Of a DNA stretch of 64,000 nt, positions 46,917-54,823 are shown piece by piece (the stretch's first letter is position 1; each line of letters opens with the position of its first letter). The stretch is taken from NCBI RefSeq assembly GCF_018129405.1, contig NZ_JAFCLP010000008.1, forward strand, positions 186,001 to 250,000, read 5' to 3'. This DNA is from Bradyrhizobium iriomotense (GTDB lineage Bacteria; Pseudomonadota; Alphaproteobacteria; Rhizobiales; Xanthobacteraceae). The notes beneath the pieces were generated by a model that worked only from the letters and a program-made list of their open reading frames with translations, did not search any database and had not been told where the DNA came from. The translations under genes and the position numbers were made by a program.

Positions 46917-47038
46917 GTCGTCCTGGCGAAAGCCAGGACCCATTACCACCACCCCTCGTTTTGCGAAGGCTGCTGGTTCATGGCTCGGCCAACCAACCGG
47001 CGCTTGGGGTAATGGGTCCTGGCTTTCGCCAGGACGAC
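46917..47038. repeat. Dispersed inverted-pair repeat, copy 13 of 14
   Basis: GTCGTCCTGGCGAAAGCCAG and the exact inverse at the other end, inner ACCCATTACC and GGGGTAATGGGT. It covers part of the 451-bp gap after accA; the rest (47040-47342) shows only a Pro/Ala-type non-coding composition and a possible promoter region. Confidence 0.88.
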
Positions 47039-47342
47039 ACCGAATTTGAGGCCCGGCCAAACCACCCCCCGGTAACCCCGCGTTAACCCTTTTTTTGCCC
47101 AAATCGGCGATCTGAGTCCGGACTGGGCCGCAAAGCCCAAGTAAGGCCCAAAGTCGCGTCCATTTAGTCTCTGTTGACCATGCCACTGGGCCAACGCCCT
47201 CGTGATCCCCGCTCGGGTTGCGACCAGATGACCCAGAGGTTAGAATTTTAATCAATGGCTTCAGGGCATAAGCGCTGGAGCGTGGTCTGAACGAGCCCGC
47301 CACGGCGGGTCGGTTTTCCGGTCGGATCACGCGCCAAAAGAA

Positions 47343-48935
47343 TTGGGGTTCGCGCTCTCTGCCCGGCACGGTGTGGGGTCCATCTTGATTTCTCGTTCGC
47401 TTGCTCGCGCGCTCTTGGCTTCGGTTGCGCTGATGACGGCCGGTGTTCTGCTGGCCGCCTGCGATACCGATCAGGTCTCGCTCGCGACCAACGCCAAGGC
47501 CAACCAGCCGGTGCCGCCGAAGCTTCTCGCCGCGATGGTCGAGAAGGACATGGACCTGCAATCGCCGATCCTGGTTCGCCTGTTCAAGCAGGAGGCCGAG
47601 CTCGAGGTCTGGAAGCAGACCCGCAACGGCCAGTTCGCACTGCTCAAGACCTATCCGATCTGCCGCTGGTCGGGCGACCTCGGCCCCAAGGTGCGCGAAG
47701 GCGACCGCCAGGCGCCGGAAGGATTTTATTCGATCAATCCGGGCCAGATGAATCCGCAGTCGGCCTATTACCTCTCCTTCAACACCGGCTATCCGAACGC
47801 GTTCGACAAGGCGCTGGGCCGCACCGGCTCGCAGCTGATGGTGCATGGCGACTGTTCGTCGCGCGGCTGCTACGCGATGACGGACGAGCAGATCGCGGAG
47901 ATCTATTCGCTGGGCCGTGAGTCGTTCTTCGGCGGCCAGAAGGCGTTCCAGCTGCAGGCCTATCCGTTCAAGATGACGCCGGTGAACATGGCCAAGCACC
48001 GGAACAATCCGAACATGGCCTTCTGGAAGATGATCAAGGAAGGCTATGATCATTTCGAGGTGACGCGGCAGGAGCCGAAGGTCGATTTCTGCGAGAAGAA
48101 GTATGTCTTCGACGCCACGAAGCCGGCCGACGCCAAGCGCGATCCGGTGTTCGACGCCTCGGCCAAGTGCCCTGCCTATGTGATCCCCGAGGACGTCGCC
48201 AGCGCCGTGCGCGAGAAGCAGGCGAAGGAAGAAGCCGAATACGCCAGGCTGGTCGCCAAGGGCACGCCGGTGGCGCGCATGAACACCGGCATCGACGGCG
48301 GCATGAACAAGATCTTCGCCGCCAAGATTCCGGAAGGCTCGACCGGCCTGTCGGAGAGCGCCGAAGGCAACACGCTGCAGATGCTGGCGATGGCGAAGGC
48401 GCCGGGCACGATCCCCGGCCACGTCAATCCGCCCAAGCCGAATCTCGACGCGGCCGCGTCCGCGCCTGCGCCGCAGGAAGAGCCGGTTGTCGCCGTCAGC
48501 GCGCCCGCCGCCAATACGCGCGTCGCTGCCGCCGCGCCGGCCGAGAAATCCGGCGGCTTCTTCTCCAATCTCGGCCGCAAGATGGGCTTCAGTACCGCCG
48601 ACACCACGCCGCCGCAGGCCACCGCGTCGGTTGCTCCGGCCACGACCTCCACGACGCCGCCGACCGCTGCGTCGCGGCTGAAGGCGGCGGTGACGAGATT
48701 CGTGCCGGGGCACGACAAGTCCAAGGACGCCGCGAAGGATGCGCCGAAGCCGACGGTCGCCGCCGCCAAGCCGGCAGAGCCGCCAAAGCCGCAGCCCGAC
48801 ACGCGCCTCGCCCAGACGCGTCCCGCGCTGAAGTCGTCGGTGTCGGATGGCGCGAGCGACAGCACCCAGCTGGCCGGCGCCGCGCCGGTGGTGCAGTCGA
48901 ACTCGTTCGACAGCCGCTTTGGGGCGATGAAGTAG
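47343..48935 (+). CDS. L,D-transpeptidase (YafK-like) lipoprotein with Pro/Ala-rich tail
   Basis: About 530 aa. The signal region ends in a lipobox, LLAAC (Cys40 counting from TTG 47343; GTG 47373 and TTG 47385 are alternatives). The YkuD-type catalytic part has APEGFYSINPGQMN, YYLSFNTGYPNAFD and HGDCSSRGCYAMTD, with the His and Cys of the L,D-transpeptidase site. YafK/DpaA members can cut peptidoglycan-lipoprotein links instead of forming them. After about residue 330 the protein is low-complexity Ala/Pro/Thr/Ser, roughly 200 residues, perhaps a spacer across the periplasm. Confidence 0.85.
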   Translation: MGFALSARHGVGSILISRSLARALLASVALMTAGVLLAACDTDQVSLATNAKANQPVPPKLLAAMVEKDMDLQSPILVRLFKQEAELEVWKQTRNGQFALLKTYPICRWSGDLGPKVREGDRQAPEGFYSINPGQMNPQSAYYLSFNTGYPNAFDKALGRTGSQLMVHGDCSSRGCYAMTDEQIAEIYSLGRESFFGGQKAFQLQAYPFKMTPVNMAKHRNNPNMAFWKMIKEGYDHFEVTRQEPKVDFCEKKYVFDATKPADAKRDPVFDASAKCPAYVIPEDVASAVREKQAKEEAEYARLVAKGTPVARMNTGIDGGMNKIFAAKIPEGSTGLSESAEGNTLQMLAMAKAPGTIPGHVNPPKPNLDAAASAPAPQEEPVVAVSAPAANTRVAAAAPAEKSGGFFSNLGRKMGFSTADTTPPQATASVAPATTSTTPPTAASRLKAAVTRFVPGHDKSKDAAKDAPKPTVAAAKPAEPPKPQPDTRLAQTRPALKSSVSDGASDSTQLAGAAPVVQSNSFDSRFGAMK

Positions 48936-49041
48936 CGGGCGCTCTCATCGCTCATGACGAAAGCGGTTCTTTCTGCATTTTAGGCGCCGCCGTTGCACGC
49001 GGCACCTTCCCTGATACTCTCCAAGTCCAAGAGGCTGAAAC

Positions 49042-49890
49042 TTGGACCGGGAGAATACTGAGGATATCGCTGGAACACCTTGGACGGAGATCGAGATCTC
49101 CGCCGTGGTCGATAGCTATTTTCGGATGCTGGCTTCTGAGAGAGCAGGAGCCGCCTACAGCAAGGCCCAGAATCGACGCCAGCTCATGACGATCGTGCGT
49201 CGGTCTGAAGGCTCGATCGAACGCAAACTTCAAAATATCTCCGCCGTTCTCGATATGCTCGGCGCGCAGTGGATTAACGGCTACAAGCCGTTGGCGCACT
49301 ATCAGGACGCCTTGATCGCTGCCGTCGAGCGCAACGTCGGACAGGCACCGGACTTTCTCTATCCCGCAAGCACAGACACCCAACCGCTGGCGCTCAACGA
49401 CGACGCCGTCTTTATTGCTCCGCCATCCGTCGCAGATTTCGAGAAGACACTGACGCCCGCCGTTCGCCGACTGGTCGGAAAGTTCGACCCCGCCGAGCGT
49501 GATGCCAGGAACCGTCAATTGGGGGAAGCCGGCGAGAAATTCGTCGTGGAGTTCGAGCGCGACCGCTTACGACGCGCTGGACGCAGTGATCTCGCAGATG
49601 ACGTCCGCTGGGTTTCCCATTTGGACGGAGATGGGTACGGCTACGATGTCCGCTCCTTTGAACCAGATGGCCAAGAGCGGCTTCTGGAAACTAAAACGAC
49701 GTGCGGGCACGAACGCACCGCATTTTGGCTCACCAGGCGGGAAGTCGATGTTGCTGCAGAGCAGAGCGATAGATTCCGAATCCGGCGCGTCTTCCACTTC
49801 CGTAACCGCCCGCAGATGTTCGAGTTAGCACCGCCGCTCGAGCATGCGCTCCTGATGACGCCGACCACCTATTCTGCCGAACCGAGATAA
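49042..49890 (+). CDS. DUF3883-domain protein, PD-(D/E)xK nuclease-like
   Basis: 282 aa. The N-terminal half (WTEIEISAVVDSYFRMLASERAGAAYSKAQNRRQLM) is helical and contains RSEGSIERKLQNISAVL. The C-terminal half is DUF3883: GEAGEKFVVEFERDRLRRAGRSDLADDVRWVS, then Asp202 in GYGYDVRSFEPDG and Glu216-x-Lys218 in LLETKTT, a full PD-(D/E)xK set. DUF3883 is found in restriction and defense genes as well as alone. The TTG start at 49042 gives the natural N-terminus; no better start is seen. It lies before a toxin-antitoxin pair on the same strand. Base composition is lower in GC than the core genes around it. Confidence 0.78.
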   Translation: MDRENTEDIAGTPWTEIEISAVVDSYFRMLASERAGAAYSKAQNRRQLMTIVRRSEGSIERKLQNISAVLDMLGAQWINGYKPLAHYQDALIAAVERNVGQAPDFLYPASTDTQPLALNDDAVFIAPPSVADFEKTLTPAVRRLVGKFDPAERDARNRQLGEAGEKFVVEFERDRLRRAGRSDLADDVRWVSHLDGDGYGYDVRSFEPDGQERLLETKTTCGHERTAFWLTRREVDVAAEQSDRFRIRRVFHFRNRPQMFELAPPLEHALLMTPTTYSAEPR

Positions 49891-49903
49891 CCCCGTCCCC
49901 GGC

Positions 49904-49952
49904 TTGACTCTCAAGATATCCTTACTAGGATATACATCATCAATTAGGATAT
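49904..49952 (+). promoter_or_regulatory. Promoter and operator of the antitoxin-toxin pair
   Basis: TTGACT at 49904-49909 serves as a -35 box. ATATCCT-TACT-AGGATAT (49916-49933) is a perfect 7-bp inverted repeat across the spacer and -10, and a third AGGATAT half-site is at 49946-49952. This fits autorepression by an AbrB-type antitoxin. Confidence 0.7.
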
Positions 49953-49965
49953 CATGGAGGCTGCG

Positions 49966-50202
49966 ATGCAGGTTTCCAAATGGGGCAACAGCCTTGCTGT
50001 TCGCTTGCCCAAAGCGCTTGTGGAGGAGCTGGGCCTCAAAGAAGGCGACGAACTCGAGGTGGTCGCGGCCCGAAAAGGCGCGATAGAGGTCGAGACCAAG
50101 GAAGAGCGGCGTCGCCGAGCGATAGAGAATATGCGCACGCGCAACTGGCCGCCCTTGCCTGCTGATTACAAGTTCGATCGCGACGAGGCGAACGAGCGGT
50201 GA
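49966..50202 (+). CDS. AbrB/MazE-type antitoxin
   Basis: 78 aa from ATG 49966 with GGAGG at 5 bp. MQVSKWGNSLAVRLPKALVEELGLKEGDELEVV is a swapped-hairpin AbrB DNA-binding domain; the rest (ETKEERRRRAIENMRTRNWPPLPADYKFDRDEANER) is the likely toxin-binding tail. It overlaps the PIN toxin start (GTGA). It should repress its own promoter through the ATATCCT sites just upstream. Confidence 0.92.
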   Translation: MQVSKWGNSLAVRLPKALVEELGLKEGDELEVVAARKGAIEVETKEERRRRAIENMRTRNWPPLPADYKFDRDEANER

Positions 50203-50612
50203 GCGCGTTTCTGGATACGAACGTTCTCGTCTACGCCCAGCAGACGGGCACCAAGGCGAAGATCTCGCAAGACCTGATCGAGGAGGGCGGCACCATCAGC
50301 GTGCAAGTCCTGAACGAACTCGCAAACGTCTTGAGCAAGAAGCAGGGACGAAGCTGGCGTGACATCGAGCTTGTACTGGATGATATCGACAATACGCTCG
50401 ATCCGGCGCTGCCTCTGACGGAGAAGACAAGCCGCGCGGCCCTTGCGCTGGCACAAAATGACGGCTTTGCCTTCTATGATGCGCTGATCGTTGCCGCCGC
50501 GATCGAGGCCGGCTGCAATATCCTCTATAGTGAAGACATGCAACATGGCCGCAGTGTCGGCGGGCTCACCATCGTCAATCCATTCCTCGACAACGTCTCA
50601 CCCTCACCCTGA
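50199..50612 (+). CDS. PIN-domain toxin (VapC-like RNase)
   Basis: 137 aa from GTG 50199, coupled to the antitoxin. PIN signature: FLDTNVLVYA (Asp near 6), Glu in NELANVLSKK, and YDALIVAAAIEAGCNILYSEDMQHG with the remaining acidic residues that bind Mg2+. Such toxins cut specific RNAs when the antitoxin is degraded. The pairing with an AbrB-type antitoxin is standard. No sign of decay. Confidence 0.92.
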   Translation: MSAFLDTNVLVYAQQTGTKAKISQDLIEEGGTISVQVLNELANVLSKKQGRSWRDIELVLDDIDNTLDPALPLTEKTSRAALALAQNDGFAFYDALIVAAAIEAGCNILYSEDMQHGRSVGGLTIVNPFLDNVSPSP

Positions 50613-50726
50613 GGTGGCCGCTTCTTCAGCGGCCCTCGAAGGGCGACGGCCCGGCTGACTGCTCGGCCGTTCATCCTTCGAGGCTCACCCCGCGATGCTT
50701 GCGCATCGCGGGCCTCGCACCTCAGG
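50608..50726. repeat. Palindromic repeat after the toxin gene
   Basis: Outer arms CCTGAGGT / ACCTCAGG with inner hairpins GGCCGCT-TCTTC-AGCGGCC and CCCGCGATGC-TTGC-GCATCGCGGG. It overlaps the last bases of the toxin gene. Only one copy is seen in this window. Confidence 0.7.
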
Positions 50727-50745
50727 ATGGCGGAACTGGCAGCTC

Positions 50746-50822
50746 GTAGCCCGGATGAGCGCAGCGACATCCGGGAATGTCCAAGCGGTCCGCGCATGTC
50801 GCTTCGCTCGTGCGGGCTACGG
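50746..50822. repeat. GTAGCCCGGATGAGCG palindromic repeat, second copy
   Basis: Left arm nearly identical to that at 45668 (GTAGCCCGGATGAGCGCAGC); right arm has diverged to GCTTCGCTCGTGCGGGCTAC. Confidence 0.83.
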
Positions 50823-50862
50823 CAGTTGAGATGGGGTGAGAGCGCCGGGCTTCAGCGCCACC

Positions 50863-51558
50863 CTACGGCGCCAGATACCGCATCAGCTCCGGATTGCCCC
50901 TCACCTCACCCGCCGCGCCCTGCAGCGCGACGCGGCCGCGGTCCAGGACGTAGGCGTAGTCGGCCACACGTAGCGCCAAGTCGAGGTGCTGCTCGACGAT
51001 GATGACGGCGATGTCTTTCGCGAGCTCGATCAGGCGTTCGGTGATCTCCTCGATGACGCCGATCCAGACGCCTTCGGTCGGCTCGTCCAGCAGCAGCAAT
51101 TTTGGATCGCCCAACATCGCGCGGCCGATGGCGAGCATCTTGCGCTCGCCGCCGGAGAGGGTGCCGGCGGGCTGGTCGAGGCGCTGGCCGAGCTTGGGGA
51201 AGATGGTCAGCACGCGGTCGACGGCTAAGGCATCCTTGCTCGCGAGCGAGCCGACCGCGAGATTGTCGCGCACCGACAGGCGCGCGAATACCGAATGCTC
51301 CTGCGGCACGTAGCCGATGCCGGCGCGAACGCGCTCCTGGGTGGCACGGTGGCTGATGTCGCGGCCGTCGAAGGCGACCTCGCCCTTCCAGGCCGGCAGC
51401 TCGCCGACGATGGTCTTCATCAGCGTGGTCTTGCCGGCGCCGTTGCGCCCGAGCACGGCGACGCCGCCGCGCCAGGGGATTCCGAGCGTGACGTCGAACA
51501 GGACCTGGCTGCGGCCATAGCCGGCGTCGAGATGCTTGATGTCCAAAAATTCAGGCAC
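50863..51558 (-). CDS. Branched-chain-amino-acid/amide-type ABC transporter, ATP-binding protein (LivF class)
   Basis: 231 aa from GTG 51558. Walker A GRNGAGKTT, Q-loop YVPQEHSVF, signature TLSGGERKMLAIGRAML, Walker B LLLLDEPTEGV and H-loop IIVEQH, all intact. The LivF/UrtE group is the second ATPase of hydrophobic-amino-acid-type importers. It overlaps the LivG-class gene by 8 bp and ends the amidase/transport unit. Part of an importer with the permeases at 52272 and 54824. Short-chain amides are the likely cargo because of the amidase in the cluster; this is inference. Confidence 0.88.
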   Translation of the reverse strand: MPEFLDIKHLDAGYGRSQVLFDVTLGIPWRGGVAVLGRNGAGKTTLMKTIVGELPAWKGEVAFDGRDISHRATQERVRAGIGYVPQEHSVFARLSVRDNLAVGSLASKDALAVDRVLTIFPKLGQRLDQPAGTLSGGERKMLAIGRAMLGDPKLLLLDEPTEGVWIGVIEEITERLIELAKDIAVIIVEQHLDLALRVADYAYVLDRGRVALQGAAGEVRGNPELMRYLAP

Positions 51559-52282
51559 GGCGCAGATAGATCTCCTGGACGGATTTGTTGGCCTGGATCT
51601 CGGACACCGTGCCCGACGCCAGCACCTTGCCCTGGTCGAGCACGGTGAGGCGATCGCAGATGTCGCGGATGAAATCGAGGTCGTGCTCGACGATGACGAG
51701 CGAGCAATGTTTTTTGATCGGCTGCAGCAGCTCACCGGTGACGCGGCGCTCCTCCAGGCTCATGCCGCCGGTTGGTTCGTCGAGCAGCAAGAGTTTCGGC
51801 TTGCCGGCAAGCGCCATGGCAATCTCCAGCCATTGCTGCTGGCCGTGCGACAGCGCCGCCGCCGCATCGAAGGCGCGATCGGCGAGGCGGAACTGCGTCA
51901 GCATGGTCATGACCTGATCGTGCAGCGCGCCGCGGGTGCGCGAGAACACGAGGTCGAACAGCGAGGACTGCGCCTGCAGCGCGAGCAGGATGTTGTCGTA
52001 GAGCGTCAGCGTCGGCAGCACGCTGGTGATCTGGAATTTCAGGCTCATGCCGGCGCGGGCACGCTCGGTCGGCGTGAAGGCCGTGATGTCGGTGTTGACG
52101 AAGGCCACCTTGCCTTGCGTCGGCACTTCGGCGCCGGCGATGCACTTCATCAGCGTGCTCTTGCCGGAGCCGTTCGGGCCGATCAGGCCGTGAAACTCGT
52201 TCTCGCCGACGGTGAGGGCTGCGCCGTCAAGCGCGGTGAGCTTGCCAAAAACCTTTTTGATGCCGGCGGCCTCAAGGAGCAT
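51551..52282 (-). CDS. Branched-chain-amino-acid/amide-type ABC transporter, ATP-binding protein (LivG class)
   Basis: 243 aa from ATG 52282. Walker A GPNGSGKST, SLKFQITSVLPTLTLYDNILLAL (typical LivG/UrtD Q-loop area), signature LSHGQQQWLEIAMAL (LSHGQ instead of LSGGQ, as in UrtD), Walker B LLLLDEPTGGM, H-loop IVEHD. The start overlaps the permease end by 11 bp. The longer upstream frame lies within the permease gene. Confidence 0.9.
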   Translation of the reverse strand: MLLEAAGIKKVFGKLTALDGAALTVGENEFHGLIGPNGSGKSTLMKCIAGAEVPTQGKVAFVNTDITAFTPTERARAGMSLKFQITSVLPTLTLYDNILLALQAQSSLFDLVFSRTRGALHDQVMTMLTQFRLADRAFDAAAALSHGQQQWLEIAMALAGKPKLLLLDEPTGGMSLEERRVTGELLQPIKKHCSLVIVEHDLDFIRDICDRLTVLDQGKVLASGTVSEIQANKSVQEIYLRRA

Positions 52283-53360
52283 TGCGCTTCTCCTTGATCT
52301 TGGCGCCAAAGCTTCCGACCCGCTCGCGCTCGCCCAAGACAAAACTGATCAGGCCGAGCGGCCGGAACAGGATCACGAGCAGCAGCAGCAGGCCCAGAAT
52401 GATCGGCCAGATGTCGCGATAGTTGTCCGAGAGCCAGAAGCTGACGCCCTCGACGATCACGGTGCCGATGACGGCGCCGATCAGCGTGCCGGAGCCGCCG
52501 AACAGCACGTAGAGCACGACCTGGGTCGAAACGACGACGCCCACCATGTTGGGCCAGACGAAACCTTCGTGAAAGGCGTAGAGGCTGCCGGCGAGACCTG
52601 CGATGGCGCCACCGATCGCGAAGATGATGGCCTTGAGGTGCTGCGCCTTGTAGCCGAAGAAGGCGATGCGCTGCTCGTTCTCGCGCAGGCCCGCGAGCGC
52701 GAGGCCAAACTGCGAGCGCACCAGGAAGCGGCAGAGCAGGTAGACGACGACGAGGATGCCGAGCACGAGATAGTAGAAGGCCGGCCCTTCCGAGAACTCG
52801 TAACCGCCGAGGGACATCGGCGCGATCGAGGGGATGCCGTTCTGGCCGCCGAGATAGTACCAGCCGCGCGCGAGGCGATCGGCGGCGTAGGAGCCCGTGA
52901 GCGTGCCCAGCGAGACGAAGATCACGCTGGAGGGATGCCGTCCCAGCAGCAGGAAGCCGCCGAGCAGGAGCGCGAAAGTGAGGCCGATCAGCGTACCCGC
53001 GGGCAGCACCAGGAAGATGTTGGTGATGTCGAGGTCGCGCGCGAGCAGCGCGACCCCATAGCCGGCCGAGCCGAAGAACAGGGCCTGGCCAAAGCTCATG
53101 ATGCCGGCATAGCCCCAGACCAGATCGAACGACAGCGCGAACAGCGCGAGGATGATCACGCGCGTCGTAAACACGGTGAGATAGTCTTGCAGCACCAGCG
53201 GCGCGAGCAGCGCCGCGACCAGCACGACGCCCTCGACGATCGGCAGAACTTTTCGCGCCGCCGATCGCTCAGCTGGCACGCCTACGGCCACCGAAACGTC
53301 TATCTCATCCCCGACGTCGGCGTGGACCGCCTGCTTAGCTACACCCATGGATTTCAGCAT
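52272..53360 (-). CDS. ABC transporter permease, LivM class
   Basis: 362 aa with about ten membrane helices. LivM-type core: ALSFDLVWGYAGIMSFGQALFFGSAGYGVAL, SLGTLTGSYAADRLARGWYYLGGQNGIPSI, RENEQRIAFFGYKAQHLKAIIFAIGGAIAGLAGSLYA and YVLFGGSGTLIGAVIGT. The N-terminal 35 residues are extra. ATG 53360, or ATG 53348 four codons in. A repeat-filled gap of about 240 bp separates it from the binding-protein gene. Confidence 0.9.
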   Translation of the reverse strand: MLKSMGVAKQAVHADVGDEIDVSVAVGVPAERSAARKVLPIVEGVVLVAALLAPLVLQDYLTVFTTRVIILALFALSFDLVWGYAGIMSFGQALFFGSAGYGVALLARDLDITNIFLVLPAGTLIGLTFALLLGGFLLLGRHPSSVIFVSLGTLTGSYAADRLARGWYYLGGQNGIPSIAPMSLGGYEFSEGPAFYYLVLGILVVVYLLCRFLVRSQFGLALAGLRENEQRIAFFGYKAQHLKAIIFAIGGAIAGLAGSLYAFHEGFVWPNMVGVVVSTQVVLYVLFGGSGTLIGAVIGTVIVEGVSFWLSDNYRDIWPIILGLLLLLVILFRPLGLISFVLGERERVGSFGAKIKEKRNAP

Positions 53361-53389
53361 TTCGAATCAAGCGCCTGGTGGTGGTCGAC

Positions 53390-53594
53390 ACCTCTCCCCG
53401 ACGGGGAGAGGTCGGATTGCACTTGGCGATGCGAAGCATCGTCCAAAGCAATCCGGGTGAGGGGCCGCGGTACCCAGTGAGACCAGATCCCCTCACCCGG
53501 ATCGCATCTTGCGATGCGACATAGCCGAAGCTTCGCTTCGGCGTCCTTCAGGACGGCCGCCAAAGGCGGCCTATGCCTCTCCCTACGGGAGAGG
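53390..53594. repeat. Composite palindromic repeat inside the transport operon
   Basis: Outer CTCTCCCCGACGGGGAGAGG and CCTCTCCCTACGGGAGAGG hairpins, inner GCAATCCGGGTGAGGGG and its inverse, and a nested module (53522-53575) that also occurs alone at 40765-40817. It sits between the binding-protein and permease genes and could form strong RNA hairpins that lower expression of the downstream genes. Confidence 0.8.
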
Positions 53595-53601
53595 TGAAGA
53601 T

Positions 53602-54819
53602 TCAGCATTCCTTGGGATCGACGAGGCCGTTGCTGCGCGCGACGATCTCGTAGTTCCCACCCTTGGCGACTGCGGTGTACATCTTCATCTTGCAGTGCCG
53701 CTTGCCCGGCACCATCTCGGCAGGTCCGCCCGGGCCTTCGGCGATCTTGGCATGGTCCAGCGCCGCGGCGACCGAGTCGCGGTCGATCTTGCCGGCTTCC
53801 TTGACCGCGGCTTCCCACAGCTTCAGCCCGCGATAGGTGCCGGTCGCCGCGCTGCCGGCGGCGAACAGGAAGTTGCCCGGAAAATCCTTCTCGTAAGCGG
53901 CCTGAATCTTTGCGTCGAACGGGTTCTCCTTGGTCAGCACCTTGAAATAGTCGAGACAGCTTGCAAGGCCCTCGATCTCGCTCGCCTGGTTGATGTTGAG
54001 CGTGTTCTCGTCATAGTAGACGCAGGCGAGACGCCCGCCGTTCTTGAGGAAGCCGGCTTCATAAAGCTGCTTGAAGAACGGACCGACACCGGGCGGAATG
54101 ACGGTGTTGAAGACGACGTCGACCTTGTTGGAGATGATGCGGTTGACGGTCGCGGAGAAATCGACCTGGTCGAGCGGGTAGTATTCCTCGAACACGACCT
54201 CGCCGCCGTTCGCTTCGATCACCTTGCGGGCATAGACGTTGAGCGTGTGCGGCCAGACATAGTTCGCGCTCGGCAGCGCGAACTTCTTGCCGCCGTTCTT
54301 GATCAGCCAGGGAATGAACTCGTCGCATTGCTGCGCCGGCGTCGGGCCGGTGCAGAACAGGTAGGGCGTGCACTCCTTGCCTTCGTAGAGCTGCGGATAG
54401 ATGTAGAGCGTCTTGCCGCGCGCCACGATCGGATCCTTGATCGCATTGCGCATCGACGAGGTGATGCCACCGAGCACCATGTCGACCTTGTCGCGCTGGA
54501 TCAGTTTTCGCACGTTGCCGACTGCGACGGATTCGTTGGAGGCGGTGTCCTCGATATAGAGCTCGAGCGGACGGCCGAGCAGGCCACCGGAATTGTTGAT
54601 CTCCTTGATCACCATCTTGGCGACATTGGCGTCGGCGTTGCCGGCATAGGCGATCGGACCGGTGAGGTCGGTGGCGATGCCGACCTTGATCGGGCCTTCC
54701 GCCGCGTTGGCCCAGTCGGCCGGGATCACCCAGCTGCCGACGCCGGTCGCGACCGCGCCGGTGGCAAAGGCGAAATTGGAGAGGAAACGGCGGCGTGAGA
54801 GCTGAGTGCGATTGAACAT
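53602..54819 (-). CDS. ABC transporter substrate-binding protein, Tat-exported (UrtA/FmdD-like)
   Basis: 405 aa from ATG 54819. Twin-arginine signal SRRRFLSNFAFATGAVATGV. Type I binding-protein fold: IKVGIATDLTGPIAYAGNADANVAKMVIKEINNSGGLLGRPLELYIEDTASN, TLYIYPQLYEGKECTPYLFCTGPTPAQQCDEFIPWLIKNGGKKF, MKMYTAVAKGG. The YPQLYEGKEC and TGPTPAQQ loops are shared with urea- and amide-binding members (UrtA, FmdD, AmiC). Export already folded suggests a bound ligand or cofactor. The permease gene is directly upstream. Confidence 0.87.
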   Translation of the reverse strand: MFNRTQLSRRRFLSNFAFATGAVATGVGSWVIPADWANAAEGPIKVGIATDLTGPIAYAGNADANVAKMVIKEINNSGGLLGRPLELYIEDTASNESVAVGNVRKLIQRDKVDMVLGGITSSMRNAIKDPIVARGKTLYIYPQLYEGKECTPYLFCTGPTPAQQCDEFIPWLIKNGGKKFALPSANYVWPHTLNVYARKVIEANGGEVVFEEYYPLDQVDFSATVNRIISNKVDVVFNTVIPPGVGPFFKQLYEAGFLKNGGRLACVYYDENTLNINQASEIEGLASCLDYFKVLTKENPFDAKIQAAYEKDFPGNFLFAAGSAATGTYRGLKLWEAAVKEAGKIDRDSVAAALDHAKIAEGPGGPAEMVPGKRHCKMKMYTAVAKGGNYEIVARSNGLVDPKEC

Positions 54820-54823
54820 GTGA

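Noticed and set aside
46683-48713. A 676-codon minus-strand frame opposite the L,D-transpeptidase gene
   Set aside because: Arg/Gly-rich shadow translation that also runs through an intergenic repeat; no start signal or domain.
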